Made by a program: the position numbers and the translations under genes
Shown: one piece after another, positions 1 through 9,715 of the stretch
How positions within the stretch are numbered: the first letter of the stretch is position 1
How the letters are laid out: each line of letters opens with the position of its first letter
Notes under the pieces: generated by a model
Seen by the model: only the letters and a program-made list of their open reading frames with translations
Database searches by the model: none
Told to the model about the DNA's origin: nothing
From: Burkholderiales bacterium
GTDB taxonomy: Bacteria > Pseudomonadota > Gammaproteobacteria > Burkholderiales > Burkholderiaceae_C
Length of the DNA: 64,000 nucleotides
Assembly: GCA_028868855.1 (NCBI GenBank)
Contig: JAGWTR010000002.1
Span: 62,001-126,000 of the forward strand
Reading direction: 5' to 3'

Positions 1-1
1 G

Positions 2-535
2 GAAATCGACCGCAAGATCATCGCCAAGCAACGCTCTTTGAGTTCGGCGGAAACTACCAATTTCGGTGTTCCGCTGGGTGGCTCGTTGATCCCGTGGATC
101 GACAAGGACCTGAACAATGGCATGAGCAAGGAAGAGTGGAAGGGGGGCGCCGAAACCAACAAGATCCTGGGGCAGGGCGCGGGCTTTGGCACACCGGCCA
201 TCCCAGTTGATGGCTTCTGCGTTCGCATTGGCGCCATGCGCTGTCACAGCCAGGCATTGACCTTCAAGCTCAAGAAGGATGTCCCCTTGGCCGATATCGA
301 AGCCATGATCGCTGCCGATAACCAATGGGTCAAGGTCGTGCCCAACACTCGTGAGGCCACTATCAAGGACCTCACTCCTGTTGCGGTGACCGGTACCTTG
401 ACCATCCCGGTGGGGCGCCTGCGCAAGATGGCCATGGGTGCCGACTATCTGGGGGCCTTCACCGTCGGCGATCAGCTGCTTTGGGGGGCTGCGGAACCGC
501 TGCGCCGCATGCTGCGCATACTTTTAGGTGCCTGA
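2..535 (+). CDS. asd: Aspartate-semialdehyde dehydrogenase, C-terminal part
   Basis: This is the 3' end of asd, open from the window edge, with 177 codons visible. Asd reduces aspartyl phosphate to aspartate semialdehyde with NADPH, at the branch to lysine/diaminopimelate, threonine and methionine. The visible part carries [32 protein letters not shown] and the C-terminal [19 protein letters not shown], which closely follow the proteobacterial Asd sequence as I remember it from E. coli. The catalytic cysteine lies upstream of the window. Asd just before fimV and truA is the usual order in beta- and gammaproteobacteria. Codon usage matches the neighbours and the reading frame is clean. Confidence 0.93.
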   Translation, partial: EIDRKIIAKQRSLSSAETTNFGVPLGGSLIPWIDKDLNNGMSKEEWKGGAETNKILGQGAGFGTPAIPVDGFCVRIGAMRCHSQALTFKLKKDVPLADIEAMIAADNQWVKVVPNTREATIKDLTPVAVTGTLTIPVGRLRKMAMGADYLGAFTVGDQLLWGAAEPLRRMLRILLGA

Positions 536-826
536 TCGGGCCATAAAGCTGTTGTATCTAGCGCAGTCTTGCAATGGCTTGAAACAATCTCGTGTCCGCT
601 GATGTTGCCATGGGGCGACAATAGCGGCCACTGTGGCCCTGTAAGTCTTGGCATTGGCCGAGAGTACACGGTCAGTATTTGCATTAGCTTGTCACCGTAT
701 CTGCTTGATGCTATTGTGTTTTCTGCTGCGTACCGTCTGCGGGTGCGGGTTTGCGACCGAATCTGTCCTGGATTGGGGTGAACCTGTGGGTCGATTGAAC
801 GGCCTCATGACGACTTGGGAGACGCC
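536..826. other. Intergenic region asd-fimV
   Basis: About 290 bases with no convincing gene; the short open frames lack protein-like composition. The region holds a GGCCACTGTGGCC palindrome near 628-640 and a candidate promoter for fimV near 689-717. I saw no clear rho-independent terminator behind asd. Confidence 0.6.
689..717 (+). promoter_or_regulatory. Candidate sigma-70 promoter of fimV
   Basis: TTGTCA, a 17-base spacer and TATTGT form a reasonable -35/-10 pair about 110 bases before the fimV start, the only long gene gap in this block. This is a sequence match only. Confidence 0.4.
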
Positions 827-3622
827 TTGAAAGATCATTCGTTGTCCGTTGGGCGCTTTGCCCTGAACCGTGTTGCTGTTGCTGCGGCTTGTACCGCACT
901 GACCTTGCTGCCAGCCGTCTCCTGGGCGTTGGGGCTAGGGCGCTTGAATGTGCAGTCCGCGCTGGGCGAAGCCTTGCGCGCTGAGATCGATGTCACTAGC
1001 CTTACTTCGGAAGAGGGTGCGTCGCTGCAGGTGAAGGTGGCCACACCTGAAACCTATCGTGCGGCGGGGGTTGATTACAACCAAGTGCTGGGCGCCACTT
1101 CCATCGTGTTGCAACGCCGCGCCGATGGACGACCTTTCCTTAAGATCGCCAGCGACCGTGCGGTGCAAGAGCCTTTTGTCGATGTGATTTTGGACCTGAC
1201 TTGGTCGTCCGGTCGACTGGTGCGCGAATACACCTTGCTATTTGATCCCCCAACCGCGATGTCGCGCGCGCCAGTTCAGTCGACTGCTCCGGTGATGGAT
1301 TCGACCGCGCCTGTGGCACAGCCAGCACCGAGCACGGCCATTGCGCCTGCGCCCCATTCCAAAGCTGTGGCTTCCACGCCCGTGGCGGAGCCGCTCAAGC
1401 CGCGTAGCAAGGCCGCGGTGGCTTCTGCCCCGAGCGCGCCTTCGGCTGTGGCGCAAAAACCTGTTCCCGCGCCTGCACTAGTGCCCGCACCAGTGCCTGC
1501 CGAGTCCGCCTCTGCGGCAACGCGTCAATCTGAGCCGTCGGCGCGGACTGTGCGTGTGCGCTCTGGCGATTCGCTGTCCGGCATTGCCTCACGCTCCCTG
1601 CAGGCGGGCGTGTCGCTGGATCAGATGTTGGTCGGGCTGTATCGGGCCAATCCACAAGCCTTCCAGGGCAGCAACATGAATCGCCTGAAGTCGGGGGTGG
1701 TGTTGAATGTGCCCACGGCTGACCAGGTCAAGGAGGTTGCTCCGACTGAAGCGCGTCAGGTCATTGTCGCGCAGAGTGCCGATTTTGCCGCGTATCGGGA
1801 ACGCCTGGCTGGTGCCGTGACCGCTACCGCGCCTGAAAAACCGCAGCGTCAAGCGGCCGGAAAGGTCGAGGCCGAAGTCAAGGATCGCAAGCAGGCCGTT
1901 GCGCCCACGCCCGACAAGCTCACGTTGAGCAAGGGTAGTGTGGGTCCTGCGTCGGCTCCGGCCGCTGAAGACCGCTTGGCCAAGACCAGGGCTCAGCAAG
2001 ACAACGCGGCTCGGGTGGCTGAGTTGTCCAAGAATCTGGACGACCTGCGCAAGCTTAAGGAAAAGGCGGCCGCCGCATCGGCGACCGTGGCTGCTGTGCC
2101 AGCGCCGAAGGTGGCGCCTGTGCCTGTTGCACCGGTGCCCAAGCCCGCGTCTGCTCCGGTCGTGCCCCCTGTTGCGGCCTCCAAGCCAGCCGCCGTTGCA
2201 TCTGTCGTAGCAGCAGTGCCTGCGGTCCCCAGTGCACCGATGGTGGTGGCCTCTGCTGCCTCGATCGCGCAAGCAGTTCAAGAGGCGGCGTCTGAGGCGG
2301 CCTCATCCGCATCGATGGCGGCTACCAGCGTGGCCGACGCCGCGTCGGCAGCCTCTCAAGCGGTTTCGGAAGCGGCCGCATTGCCTGCAGTGCGAGTGCC
2401 TGTGCCTGCACCGGCTCCCGAGCCGGAATCACCCGGTTTGCTGGAATCGCTCAACCCGATGCTGTTGGCGGGGATTGGTGCAGGTGTCGCGTTGTTGGCT
2501 GGTGTGGCCATGTTCCTGCGTTCGCGCCGTCGAGCCGACACGGGGGAAACCTCCTTCCTGGAAAGCCGTCTGCAGCCCGACTCCTTCTTCGGCGCCAGCG
2601 GTGGCCAGCGCGTGGATACCCGTGATGCGACCGGTGCGCCGTCGTCCATGAGTTATTCGCTCAGTCAACTGGATGCCATTGGCGATGTAGACCCGGTGGC
2701 CGAGGCTGACGTGTACCTGGCCTATGGCCGCGACTTGCAAGCCGAAGAAATCCTCAAGGAAGCCCTGCGCAGTACGCCTGAGCGGCTGTCCATCCGGACC
2801 AAGTTGCTGGAAGTCTATGCCAAGCGTCGCGATACCAAGGGGTATGAGCAATTGGCGTCCCAGCTGTTCAATCTGACCGGCGGTCATGGGGACGACTGGG
2901 CCAAAGCTCAGGAAATGGGACTGGGCATCGATCCAGAGAATCCTTTGTATCAGCCGGGCGGTCAACCCCCCTCTGGCACGCCTTTGAGTGTTGCGACGGC
3001 ACCTGATGGCTTGGGTGCCAGCACCATTCCGCATTCGGTCATGCCTGAACCGGAACCCCGCGCTCCCGAGGTGGTTCAAGCGGCCGCAGCAATGGGTGCG
3101 GACGTCGATCTGGATCTGGACGTGTCTGTCCCGATGCCCTTGGATGCACTTGAGCCCAGTCACGCAGTGAGCAAGTCGGCGCCAGATGCCTTTGCAGATT
3201 TGCCGTCGCTGGACCTGTCTGCGGTGCATGACCTTCCTGCCGGTGCCCCTGGCACTTCGGCCGCTTCAGGCGATCATGGTCTGGACTTTGATCTGCCGGT
3301 GGCGCCGCATGCATCGGCAGAATCAGCCGGCAATGTTGCTCCGGTTCCCGCTTTTGACCTCGGAGGACTTAGTCTGAACCTGGACGAGTCGGCGCCTGCC
3401 AAAGCGGCGCATGGCTTGTCCCTGGGAGATGATTTCTTGGCTGGTCAGGTGCCGGACTTGCCGGCGCCGTCCGACCCGATGGAGCGCAAGTTCGAGTTGG
3501 CCGAAGAGTTCCGCCAGATCGGCGATCTTGATGGCGCTCGTGAGTTGCTTCATGAAGTGGTGGCCAACGCCTCGGGCGGGCTGCGCAACAAGGCCCAGTC
3601 CCTGTTGGATAGCCTGAGCTGA
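827..3622 (+). CDS. fimV: FimV/HubP-type polar hub protein with LysM domain
   Basis: A 931-residue membrane protein of the FimV family, which binds peptidoglycan and organises cell-pole functions such as type IV pili and chemotaxis. I prefer the TTG start at 827 because GGGAGA lies 4 bases before it; a TTG four codons upstream is the alternative. A hydrophobic signal segment comes first (about 15-37), then the conserved FimV N-domain beginning GLGRLNVQSALGE, a Pro/Ala/Val-rich linker, a LysM-like domain (about 240-296), a coiled-coil/Ala-rich stretch, one transmembrane helix (about 545-565, followed by RSRRR), an acidic cytoplasmic region, and the C-terminal FimV motif (KFELAEEFRQIGDLDGARELL). 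The N-terminus is less certain than the rest. Confidence 0.9.
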   Translation: MKDHSLSVGRFALNRVAVAAACTALTLLPAVSWALGLGRLNVQSALGEALRAEIDVTSLTSEEGASLQVKVATPETYRAAGVDYNQVLGATSIVLQRRADGRPFLKIASDRAVQEPFVDVILDLTWSSGRLVREYTLLFDPPTAMSRAPVQSTAPVMDSTAPVAQPAPSTAIAPAPHSKAVASTPVAEPLKPRSKAAVASAPSAPSAVAQKPVPAPALVPAPVPAESASAATRQSEPSARTVRVRSGDSLSGIASRSLQAGVSLDQMLVGLYRANPQAFQGSNMNRLKSGVVLNVPTADQVKEVAPTEARQVIVAQSADFAAYRERLAGAVTATAPEKPQRQAAGKVEAEVKDRKQAVAPTPDKLTLSKGSVGPASAPAAEDRLAKTRAQQDNAARVAELSKNLDDLRKLKEKAAAASATVAAVPAPKVAPVPVAPVPKPASAPVVPPVAASKPAAVASVVAAVPAVPSAPMVVASAASIAQAVQEAASEAASSASMAATSVADAASAASQAVSEAAALPAVRVPVPAPAPEPESPGLLESLNPMLLAGIGAGVALLAGVAMFLRSRRRADTGETSFLESRLQPDSFFGASGGQRVDTRDATGAPSSMSYSLSQLDAIGDVDPVAEADVYLAYGRDLQAEEILKEALRSTPERLSIRTKLLEVYAKRRDTKGYEQLASQLFNLTGGHGDDWAKAQEMGLGIDPENPLYQPGGQPPSGTPLSVATAPDGLGASTIPHSVMPEPEPRAPEVVQAAAAMGADVDLDLDVSVPMPLDALEPSHAVSKSAPDAFADLPSLDLSAVHDLPAGAPGTSAASGDHGLDFDLPVAPHASAESAGNVAPVPAFDLGGLSLNLDESAPAKAAHGLSLGDDFLAGQVPDLPAPSDPMERKFELAEEFRQIGDLDGARELLHEVVANASGGLRNKAQSLLDSLS

Positions 3623-3628
3623 CGTCTG

Positions 3629-4507
3629 ATGAGCAGTGAGCAGCCGAGGGCGACCCGCCGGGTCGCCCTCGGCGTTTCGTACCGGGGCTGTGCCTATAAG
3701 GGCTGGCAAAGTCAGGCCGGTGGCGGCACCGTTCAAGACGCCCTTGAAATGGCTTTGTCGACTTTTGCAGCAGAGCCAGTCAAGGTGGTGTGCGCGGGGC
3801 GGACTGACGCCGGCGTGCATGGCATCAACCAAGTGGTGCATCTGGACACACCCTTGCGGCGCGATCCATTTTCGTGGGTGCGCGGCACCAACACCTACTT
3901 GCCGTCGGACGTTGCCGTGCAATGGGCCGCTGAAGTGTCGTCAGATTTCCATGCGCGAAACAGTGCCCGTGGGCGTCGTTATGTATACATCGTGCTGGAA
4001 TCGCCGGTGCGGCCCGCCTTGGAGTCGGCCCAGGTCGGTTGGGTGTTCAGGCCGCTGGATGGCCCTGCCATGCGGGCTGCCGCTGAATGCCTGATTGGCG
4101 AACATGACTTCAGCGCCTTTCGTTCGTCGCAATGCCAGTCGCCCACGCCCATCAAAACGCTGCGTGACATCAGCATTCGGTGCTGTGGCGGGTTGGGCGA
4201 GTCTCGGAGAAGGCCCTTGAGTCCGTCGGGTTTGCTGGGCCCAGGCGCGGAGGGCGTCTATTGGCGGTTTGACTTCGAAGGCAATGCGTTTCTGCACCAC
4301 ATGATTCGCAACCTCATGGGCTGCCTTTTGGCTGTGGGCACGGGGGCGCAGCCTGTCTCGTGGATGCAGGAGGTGCTGCATTCCCGCCATCGCAAAATGG
4401 CGGCGGCGACCTTTTCCCCTGACGGCTTGTATTTTTTGGGACCACGATACGATTCGAGCTGGAACTTGCCCGCCGATGTCCCTGCTTTCCACTGGCTGCC
4501 CGCATGA
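3629..4507 (+). CDS. truA: tRNA pseudouridine(38-40) synthase TruA
   Basis: TruA converts uridines 38-40 in the anticodon arm of many tRNAs to pseudouridine. The 292-residue product has the family signature GRTDAGVHG with the catalytic Asp (about residue 58), FHARNSARGRRYVY and the C-terminal FLHHMIRNLMG. An insertion around residues 185-205 (SRRRPLSPSGLLGPGAE) separates two conserved blocks, within the usual variation. The gene starts 7 bases behind the fimV stop and its stop overlaps the trpF start (ATGA), so fimV-truA-trpF are probably cotranscribed. This order is conserved in proteobacteria. Confidence 0.96.
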   Translation: MSSEQPRATRRVALGVSYRGCAYKGWQSQAGGGTVQDALEMALSTFAAEPVKVVCAGRTDAGVHGINQVVHLDTPLRRDPFSWVRGTNTYLPSDVAVQWAAEVSSDFHARNSARGRRYVYIVLESPVRPALESAQVGWVFRPLDGPAMRAAAECLIGEHDFSAFRSSQCQSPTPIKTLRDISIRCCGGLGESRRRPLSPSGLLGPGAEGVYWRFDFEGNAFLHHMIRNLMGCLLAVGTGAQPVSWMQEVLHSRHRKMAAATFSPDGLYFLGPRYDSSWNLPADVPAFHWLPA

Positions 4508-5187
4508 CGACCCTGCCCACTTTGCCTGCTGATCACCGCACCCGTATCAAAATCTGTGGGTTGACCCGGGAGGTGGACGTGGCCGATGCAGTCGAGGCGG
4601 GTGCTGATGCAATTGGTTTTGTGCTCTATGAAAAAAGCGCCCGCCATGTGACGGTGCAGCAGGCCCGTGTGTTGGTCCAGGCCCTGCCGCCTTTCGTCAC
4701 GCCGGTGCTTTTGGTGGTGAACCCGACAGAATTCCTGCTAAGAGAGGCCATCACGGTTATTCCGAACGCAGTGGTGCAATTTCATGGGGACGAATCTATT
4801 GCGCAATGTGAAAGCGCCCATCGCCCTTATATCCGGGTCGCCCGCATGGCTGCGGGTTTCGATTTGTTAAACTTCTCAGAATCGTTTCCCGGTGCCCAGG
4901 CTATTTTGGTCGATGCCCATGTCGAGGGTTATGGTGGTGGCGGGAAGGTGTTTGATTGGTCTTTGTTGCCTGCGCGTCTGCTGCGTCCCATGATCCTGTC
5001 TGGTGGGTTGCATCCCGGCAATGTCGGCGAAGGCGTGGTGACGGTGCGGCCGTGGGCCGTGGATGTGAGTTCCGGCGTGGAAGCCAGCAAGGGCATCAAG
5101 GATGCCGGGTTGATGCGCCAGTTCTGTCAGGCCGTGCGGGCGGCCGATCGGCAATGTGCCGAAACCCCTCAGTCCCGCAAGGTTTGA
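4504..5187 (+). CDS. trpF: Phosphoribosylanthranilate isomerase
   Basis: TrpF isomerises phosphoribosylanthranilate to CdRP, the third step of tryptophan synthesis from chorismate. The 227-residue product shows the (beta/alpha)8 barrel motifs KICGLTR (catalytic Cys), GADAIGFVLYEKSAR, VVQFHGDE, LVDAH (catalytic Asp) and the phosphate-binding LSGGLHPGNV and VDVSSGVE. The ATG overlaps the truA stop by 4 bases, which suggests translational coupling. trpB follows after 15 bases. The C-terminal tail after QFCQAV is about 15 residues longer than the core fold needs. Confidence 0.97.
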   Translation: MTTLPTLPADHRTRIKICGLTREVDVADAVEAGADAIGFVLYEKSARHVTVQQARVLVQALPPFVTPVLLVVNPTEFLLREAITVIPNAVVQFHGDESIAQCESAHRPYIRVARMAAGFDLLNFSESFPGAQAILVDAHVEGYGGGGKVFDWSLLPARLLRPMILSGGLHPGNVGEGVVTVRPWAVDVSSGVEASKGIKDAGLMRQFCQAVRAADRQCAETPQSRKV

Positions 5188-5202
5188 GTCATTGAGATCT
5201 GC

Positions 5203-6465
5203 ATGCTGAACTATCAACAGCCCGACGCGCGCGGCCACTTTGGCCGCTACGGTGGGACCTTTGTGTCTGAAACGCTGATCCATGCGCTTGACGAGCTCAA
5301 GGCCGCGTATGAACACTATCGCCACGATCCGGCTTTCCAGGCTGAGTTCCGCCGCGAACTGACCCACTATGTGGGGCGCCCCAGCCCGGTCTATCACGCT
5401 GATCGACTGAGTCGTGAAATTGGTGGTGCGCAGATTCATCTCAAGCGCGAGGACCTCAACCACACCGGTGCGCACAAAATCAACAACACCATTGGCCAGG
5501 CCCTGTTGGCCAAGCGCATGGGCAAGCCCCGCGTCATCGCCGAAACCGGTGCCGGACAGCATGGCGTGGCCACGGCGACCATCTGTGCTCGTTACGGGTT
5601 TGAGTGCGTGGTCTACATGGGCGCCGAAGACGTCAAACGCCAGTCGCCCAATGTCTACCGCATGCACCTGCTGGGCGCCAAGGTGGTGCCGGTCGAATCG
5701 GGCAGCAAGACGCTGAAAGACGCGTTGAACGAAGCCATGCGTGACTGGGTCACCAACGTCGAGAACACCTTCTACATCATCGGCACGGTGGCGGGGCCGC
5801 ACCCTTATCCGGCCATGGTGCGCGACTTCCAGGCCATCATCGGTGAGGAGTGTCTGACGCAAATGCCCGAGTCCATTGGTCGCCAACCCGATGCCGTGAT
5901 CGCCTGCGTGGGCGGCGGCAGCAATGCCATGGGCATCTTCTATCCCTACATCACGCATGACAATGTGCGTTTGATCGGGGTCGAGGCGGCCGGTGAGGGC
6001 CTGAATACCGGCAAGCATTCGGCCTCCCTGCAAATGGGTACGCCTGGCGTCTTGCACGGTAACCGCACCTACTTGCTGCAAGACGTCAACGGCCAGATCA
6101 CCGAAACGCATTCGATCTCGGCGGGCCTGGATTACCCCGGCGTAGGCCCTGAACACGCTTACCTCAAGGACATCGGTCGGGCTGAATACGTCGGCATCAC
6201 CGACAAGGAGGCGCTGGAAGCCTTTCATCGCCTGTGCCGCACCGAAGGCATCATCCCCGCGCTGGAGTCCAGTCATGCGGTGGCCTATGGCATGAAGCTG
6301 GCGGCCACCATGCGTCCGGATCAGCATGTGCTGGTCAACCTCTCGGGCCGCGGTGATAAGGACATTGGCACGGTGGCCGATCTGTCGGGCACCGAGTTTT
6401 TTGACCGGCCGTCCCAGGGGGGCGTGTCCATCAAGGGTGGCCCCGCCGTGAAGGGGCAGGCATGA
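5203..6465 (+). CDS. trpB: Tryptophan synthase beta subunit
   Basis: TrpB condenses indole with serine in a PLP-dependent reaction to give tryptophan, in an alpha2-beta2 complex with TrpA. The 420-residue protein begins with the typical [15 protein letters not shown]. It carries the PLP lysine in [15 protein letters not shown], the phosphate-binding GGGSNAMG and the C-terminal NLSGRGDKD. Length and motifs are those of the standard trpB1 type. The stop overlaps the trpA start by 4 bases (ATGA), consistent with equal production of the two subunits. Confidence 0.98.
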   Translation: MLNYQQPDARGHFGRYGGTFVSETLIHALDELKAAYEHYRHDPAFQAEFRRELTHYVGRPSPVYHADRLSREIGGAQIHLKREDLNHTGAHKINNTIGQALLAKRMGKPRVIAETGAGQHGVATATICARYGFECVVYMGAEDVKRQSPNVYRMHLLGAKVVPVESGSKTLKDALNEAMRDWVTNVENTFYIIGTVAGPHPYPAMVRDFQAIIGEECLTQMPESIGRQPDAVIACVGGGSNAMGIFYPYITHDNVRLIGVEAAGEGLNTGKHSASLQMGTPGVLHGNRTYLLQDVNGQITETHSISAGLDYPGVGPEHAYLKDIGRAEYVGITDKEALEAFHRLCRTEGIIPALESSHAVAYGMKLAATMRPDQHVLVNLSGRGDKDIGTVADLSGTEFFDRPSQGGVSIKGGPAVKGQA

Positions 6466-7289
6466 CGAACAGCCGATTGGACGCGGCCTTTGCCGCGCTG
6501 CGCGACCAGGGTCGCAAGGCATTGATTCCTTTCATCACATGCGGTGACCCCTTTCCGGACCTGACGCCCGAGTTGATGTGGGCGATGGCCGATGCCGGTG
6601 CCGATGTGATCGAACTGGGCGTGCCATTTTCTGACCCGATGGCCGATGGACCGGTCATTCAGCGCGCAGCCGAGCGGGCCCTTATCAAGGGCATTTCGCT
6701 GGCGCATGTGCTGGACGATGTCAAACGCTTTCGCACGCACAATGCCCACACCCCCGTGGTGCTGATGGGTTATGCCAACCCGATTGAGTGCCACGACCAG
6801 CACCATGGTGCGGGCGCCTTCGTGCGCGACGCCAAAGCGGCCGGGGTGGATGGTGTGCTGGTGGTGGACTATCCGCCTGAAGAATGCGAAGAGTTTGCCG
6901 CGAGCATGAAGGCCGCCGGACTCGCCCCCATTTTCCTGCTGGCGCCCACGTCCACGCAAGAGCGCATGGCGCAGGTGGGCAAGGTTGCCAGTGGCTATGT
7001 GTATTACGTGTCGCTCAAAGGCGTGACCGGCGCGGGCCACCTGGACACGGATGCGGTGGCCAGGATGGTGCCGCTGATCAAATCGCACGTGAATACACCG
7101 GTGGGCGTGGGCTTTGGCATCCGCGATGCCGAGACCGCCAAGGCTGTGGCGCAGGTGTCCGATGCCGTTGTGATCGGTTCGCGCATTGTGCAACTGCTGG
7201 AAACGCAAACCCGTGACACCGTGGTCCAGGCGGGACGCGATTTCATCGCGGAAATCCGCTCGGCACTTGATTCCCTGAAAGGTGCTTGA
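6462..7289 (+). CDS. trpA: Tryptophan synthase alpha subunit
   Basis: TrpA cleaves indole-3-glycerol phosphate and channels indole to TrpB. The 275-residue barrel protein shows [10 protein letters not shown], the catalytic-Glu region [30 protein letters not shown] with the catalytic Asp, [11 protein letters not shown] and [13 protein letters not shown]. It starts inside the trpB stop codon and accD follows after one base, so the trp genes are joined to fatty-acid synthesis genes in one transcription unit. This trpFBA-accD order is common in beta- and gammaproteobacteria. Confidence 0.98.
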   Translation: MTNSRLDAAFAALRDQGRKALIPFITCGDPFPDLTPELMWAMADAGADVIELGVPFSDPMADGPVIQRAAERALIKGISLAHVLDDVKRFRTHNAHTPVVLMGYANPIECHDQHHGAGAFVRDAKAAGVDGVLVVDYPPEECEEFAASMKAAGLAPIFLLAPTSTQERMAQVGKVASGYVYYVSLKGVTGAGHLDTDAVARMVPLIKSHVNTPVGVGFGIRDAETAKAVAQVSDAVVIGSRIVQLLETQTRDTVVQAGRDFIAEIRSALDSLKGA

Positions 7290-7290
7290 T

Positions 7291-8166
7291 ATGAGTTGGC
7301 TTGAAAAACTGCTGCCCCCCAAGATCCAGCCGACCGACCCCTCCGAACGGCGCTCGGTGCCGGAGGGGCTGTGGGTCAAGTGCCCGTCGTGTGAGACGGT
7401 GCTCTACAAGAACGACCTGGAGGCCAACGTCAATGTGTGCCCCAAGTGCGGTCATCACCACCGCATCGGAGCACGGGCGCGTCTGGACGCCTTCCTCGAC
7501 GCGGAAGGCCGCTTCGAACTGGGCCAGGAGGTCTTGCCCGTCGACGCATTGAAGTTCAAGGACAACAAGAGATACCCGGACCGCCTAAAACAAGGCATGG
7601 AAGCCACTGGCGAGACCGATGCCTTGGTGGTGTTCGGCGGTTCGGTGCACAGTATTCCCCTCATCGCGGCCTGTTTCGAGTTCGACTTCATGGGCGGCTC
7701 GATGGGTTCTGTGGTGGGCGAGCGCTTCGTGCGGGGCGTGGAAACCGCCGTCGAACAAAGGATTCCGTTCGTGTCCTTCACGGCCACGGGTGGCGCGCGC
7801 ATGCAAGAGGGCTTGTTGAGCCTGATGCAGATGGCCAAGACCAATGCGGCCCTGACCCTGCTGGCCAAAGCCAGGTTGCCCTACATCAGCGTGCTGACCG
7901 ACCCGACCATGGGCGGTGTTTCAGCGAGCTTTGCCTTTGTTGGCGACATCGTGATCGCCGAGCCCAAGGCATTGATCGGCTTTGCCGGCCCGCGTGTGAT
8001 CGAGAATACGGTGCGCGAAAAGCTGCCCGACGGTTTCCAACGTGCGGAATTCCTGATGCAAAAGGGTGGCGTCGACATGATCATCGACCGCCGTGAACTG
8101 CGACTGACCATTGCTCGCTCATTGGCAATGCTGCAGCGTCAGCCCGCTGATGCCCTGGCGGTTTAA
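7291..8166 (+). CDS. accD: Acetyl-CoA carboxylase carboxyltransferase, beta subunit
   Basis: AccD with AccA transfers the carboxyl group from biotin to acetyl-CoA, giving malonyl-CoA for fatty acid synthesis and for the malonyl-using PKS further along. I chose the ATG at 7291, giving [11 protein letters not shown], the usual AccD N-terminus, and not the GTG three codons earlier. The 291-residue protein has the four-cysteine zinc ribbon (CPSC and, 16 residues on, CPKCGHH) and the crotonase-fold motifs [25 protein letters not shown] and [10 protein letters not shown] strong terminator follows. Confidence 0.97.
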   Translation: MSWLEKLLPPKIQPTDPSERRSVPEGLWVKCPSCETVLYKNDLEANVNVCPKCGHHHRIGARARLDAFLDAEGRFELGQEVLPVDALKFKDNKRYPDRLKQGMEATGETDALVVFGGSVHSIPLIAACFEFDFMGGSMGSVVGERFVRGVETAVEQRIPFVSFTATGGARMQEGLLSLMQMAKTNAALTLLAKARLPYISVLTDPTMGGVSASFAFVGDIVIAEPKALIGFAGPRVIENTVREKLPDGFQRAEFLMQKGGVDMIIDRRELRLTIARSLAMLQRQPADALAV

Positions 8167-8220
8167 AGAGGCGGTTCGATAACCCCATCCAAGCCGCCAT
8201 TCCCGATTTCTTCCATCATG

Positions 8221-8251
8221 TGGGCTGCGCAGGTTGCAGCCCATTTTGTTT
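8221..8251 (+). terminator. Rho-independent terminator after accD
   Basis: TGGGCTGC and GCAGCCCA form a perfect 8-bp stem with a 7-base loop, followed by TTTTGTTT. It lies 54 bases behind accD and just before folC, so it probably ends or attenuates the trp-accD transcript. Confidence 0.85.
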
Positions 8252-8272
8252 CTGGCGTGACCTGTTGATTTC

Positions 8273-9691
8273 ATGAGCACCCCTGCCGACGCCTTCTCCT
8301 TCCCCATTTCCCCCCGTACGTTGGACGACTGGCTGACCCATTGCGAGCGTCTGCATCCGGTCACCATTGACCTGGGGTTGGAGCGCGTGGCTCAGGTGTG
8401 GCAGCGATTGAACGTGGTGCTGGGCACGCCATGCGACACCGAGGACGATGGTCGCGAGGCGCCAGTGGTGTTCACCGTGGCAGGCACCAATGGCAAGGGG
8501 TCGACCTGCGCCATGATCGAGAACATCCTGTTGGCGGCCGGTTTCAAGGTGGGCGTGTACGGATCGCCCCATCTGGTGCATTTCGAGGAACGGTGTCGCG
8601 TCATGGGCGTGCCAGTGCAGGCTGAGGATTTGGTGCCGCACTTCGAGGCCGTCGAAGCGGCGCGCGGTGACCTTGCCTTGACCTATTTTGAATTCACGAC
8701 CCTGGCCATCATGCGGTTGCTGGCCCTGGCTGGCTTGGACGCGGCGGTGCTCGAAGTGGGTTTGGGTGGGCGTCTGGATGCTGTCAATGTGGTGGACGCG
8801 GACTGCGCCATCATCACCAGCATCGACCTGGACCACATGGAGTACCTGGGCCCCGACCGCGAGGCCATTGGCCGCGAGAAGGTGGGCATTGCGCGCGCCG
8901 GTCGGCCCGTCATCGTGTCTGATCCCCAGCCTCCGCGCAGCGTGGTTGATAAAGTCGAAACTTTGGGCGGCGACCTTTGGTTGTTCGGTCGCGATTTCAA
9001 CTACTCGGGTGATCGCCAGCAGTGGTCCTGGGCGGGGCGCCACAAGCGCTTCAACAGCATGGCCTACCCCTCGCTGCGCGGGGCCAATCAATTGCTCAAT
9101 GCCTCGGGGGTGCTGGCGGCGCTGGATGCCATGCGAGAGCGCTTGCCTGTGTCGGCCCAGGCGGTTCGCACCGGCTTGGCCTCGGTCGAGTTGCCGGGGC
9201 GCTTCCAGATTATCCCGGGGCAGCCCACCTTGATCCTGGACGTGGCACACAACCCGCATGCCGCCGCTGCCCTGGCCGCCAATCTGGATCAGATGGGGTT
9301 TGCTCCGTGCACTCATGCGGTGTGGGGCGCCATGGCGGACAAGGACCTCGCCGGCATGGTGGTCAAGCTGCGTCCGGTTGTGGACGCCTGGTACTGCTGC
9401 GATCTGCCAACGGCGCGGGCGGCCACGGCAGGCCATTTGGCCGACGTGGTGCAGGCTGTGCATGGGCCGGCAGGGCAGGGCGCTTCGATGCTGCCCAAGA
9501 CGCCCAGCGTGTCCACGCACGAAAGTCCCATGGCGGCGCTGCATGCGGCGCTGGCCGCAGCGGCCCCGACGGATAGAATTGTGGTCTTTGGTTCCTTCTT
9601 CACCGTGGGGGGCGTTTTGCACGCAGGTTTGCCTAAGCTCAATGCGCCTCATCTCAACGCGAGCCCTGCGGTGGCCCCTGGCCGCGCCTGA
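8273..9691 (+). CDS. folC: Folylpolyglutamate/dihydrofolate synthase
   Basis: FolC adds glutamate to dihydropteroate and to reduced folates, using ATP, to make and retain folate cofactors. The 472-residue protein shows the Mur-ligase-type P-loop VAGTNGKGSTCAM, YGSPHLVHFEER, EVGLGGRLDAVN, TSIDLDHMEYLG and the C-terminal-domain motif LDVAHNPHAA. It has no ACP or transport domains. It lies between accD and a SPOR-domain gene, which is the common accD-folC-dedD order. The terminator directly upstream suggests some independent expression. Confidence 0.96.
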   Translation: MSTPADAFSFPISPRTLDDWLTHCERLHPVTIDLGLERVAQVWQRLNVVLGTPCDTEDDGREAPVVFTVAGTNGKGSTCAMIENILLAAGFKVGVYGSPHLVHFEERCRVMGVPVQAEDLVPHFEAVEAARGDLALTYFEFTTLAIMRLLALAGLDAAVLEVGLGGRLDAVNVVDADCAIITSIDLDHMEYLGPDREAIGREKVGIARAGRPVIVSDPQPPRSVVDKVETLGGDLWLFGRDFNYSGDRQQWSWAGRHKRFNSMAYPSLRGANQLLNASGVLAALDAMRERLPVSAQAVRTGLASVELPGRFQIIPGQPTLILDVAHNPHAAAALAANLDQMGFAPCTHAVWGAMADKDLAGMVVKLRPVVDAWYCCDLPTARAATAGHLADVVQAVHGPAGQGASMLPKTPSVSTHESPMAALHAALAAAAPTDRIVVFGSFFTVGGVLHAGLPKLNAPHLNASPAVAPGRA

Positions 9692-9715
9692 CCGTCATAA
9701 CCAGACTTACCGAGC

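Noticed and set aside
4876-6522. 548-codon minus-strand open frame opposite trpB
   Set aside because: The composition is rich in His, Gly and Arg and there are no motifs; trpB on the other strand is certain.
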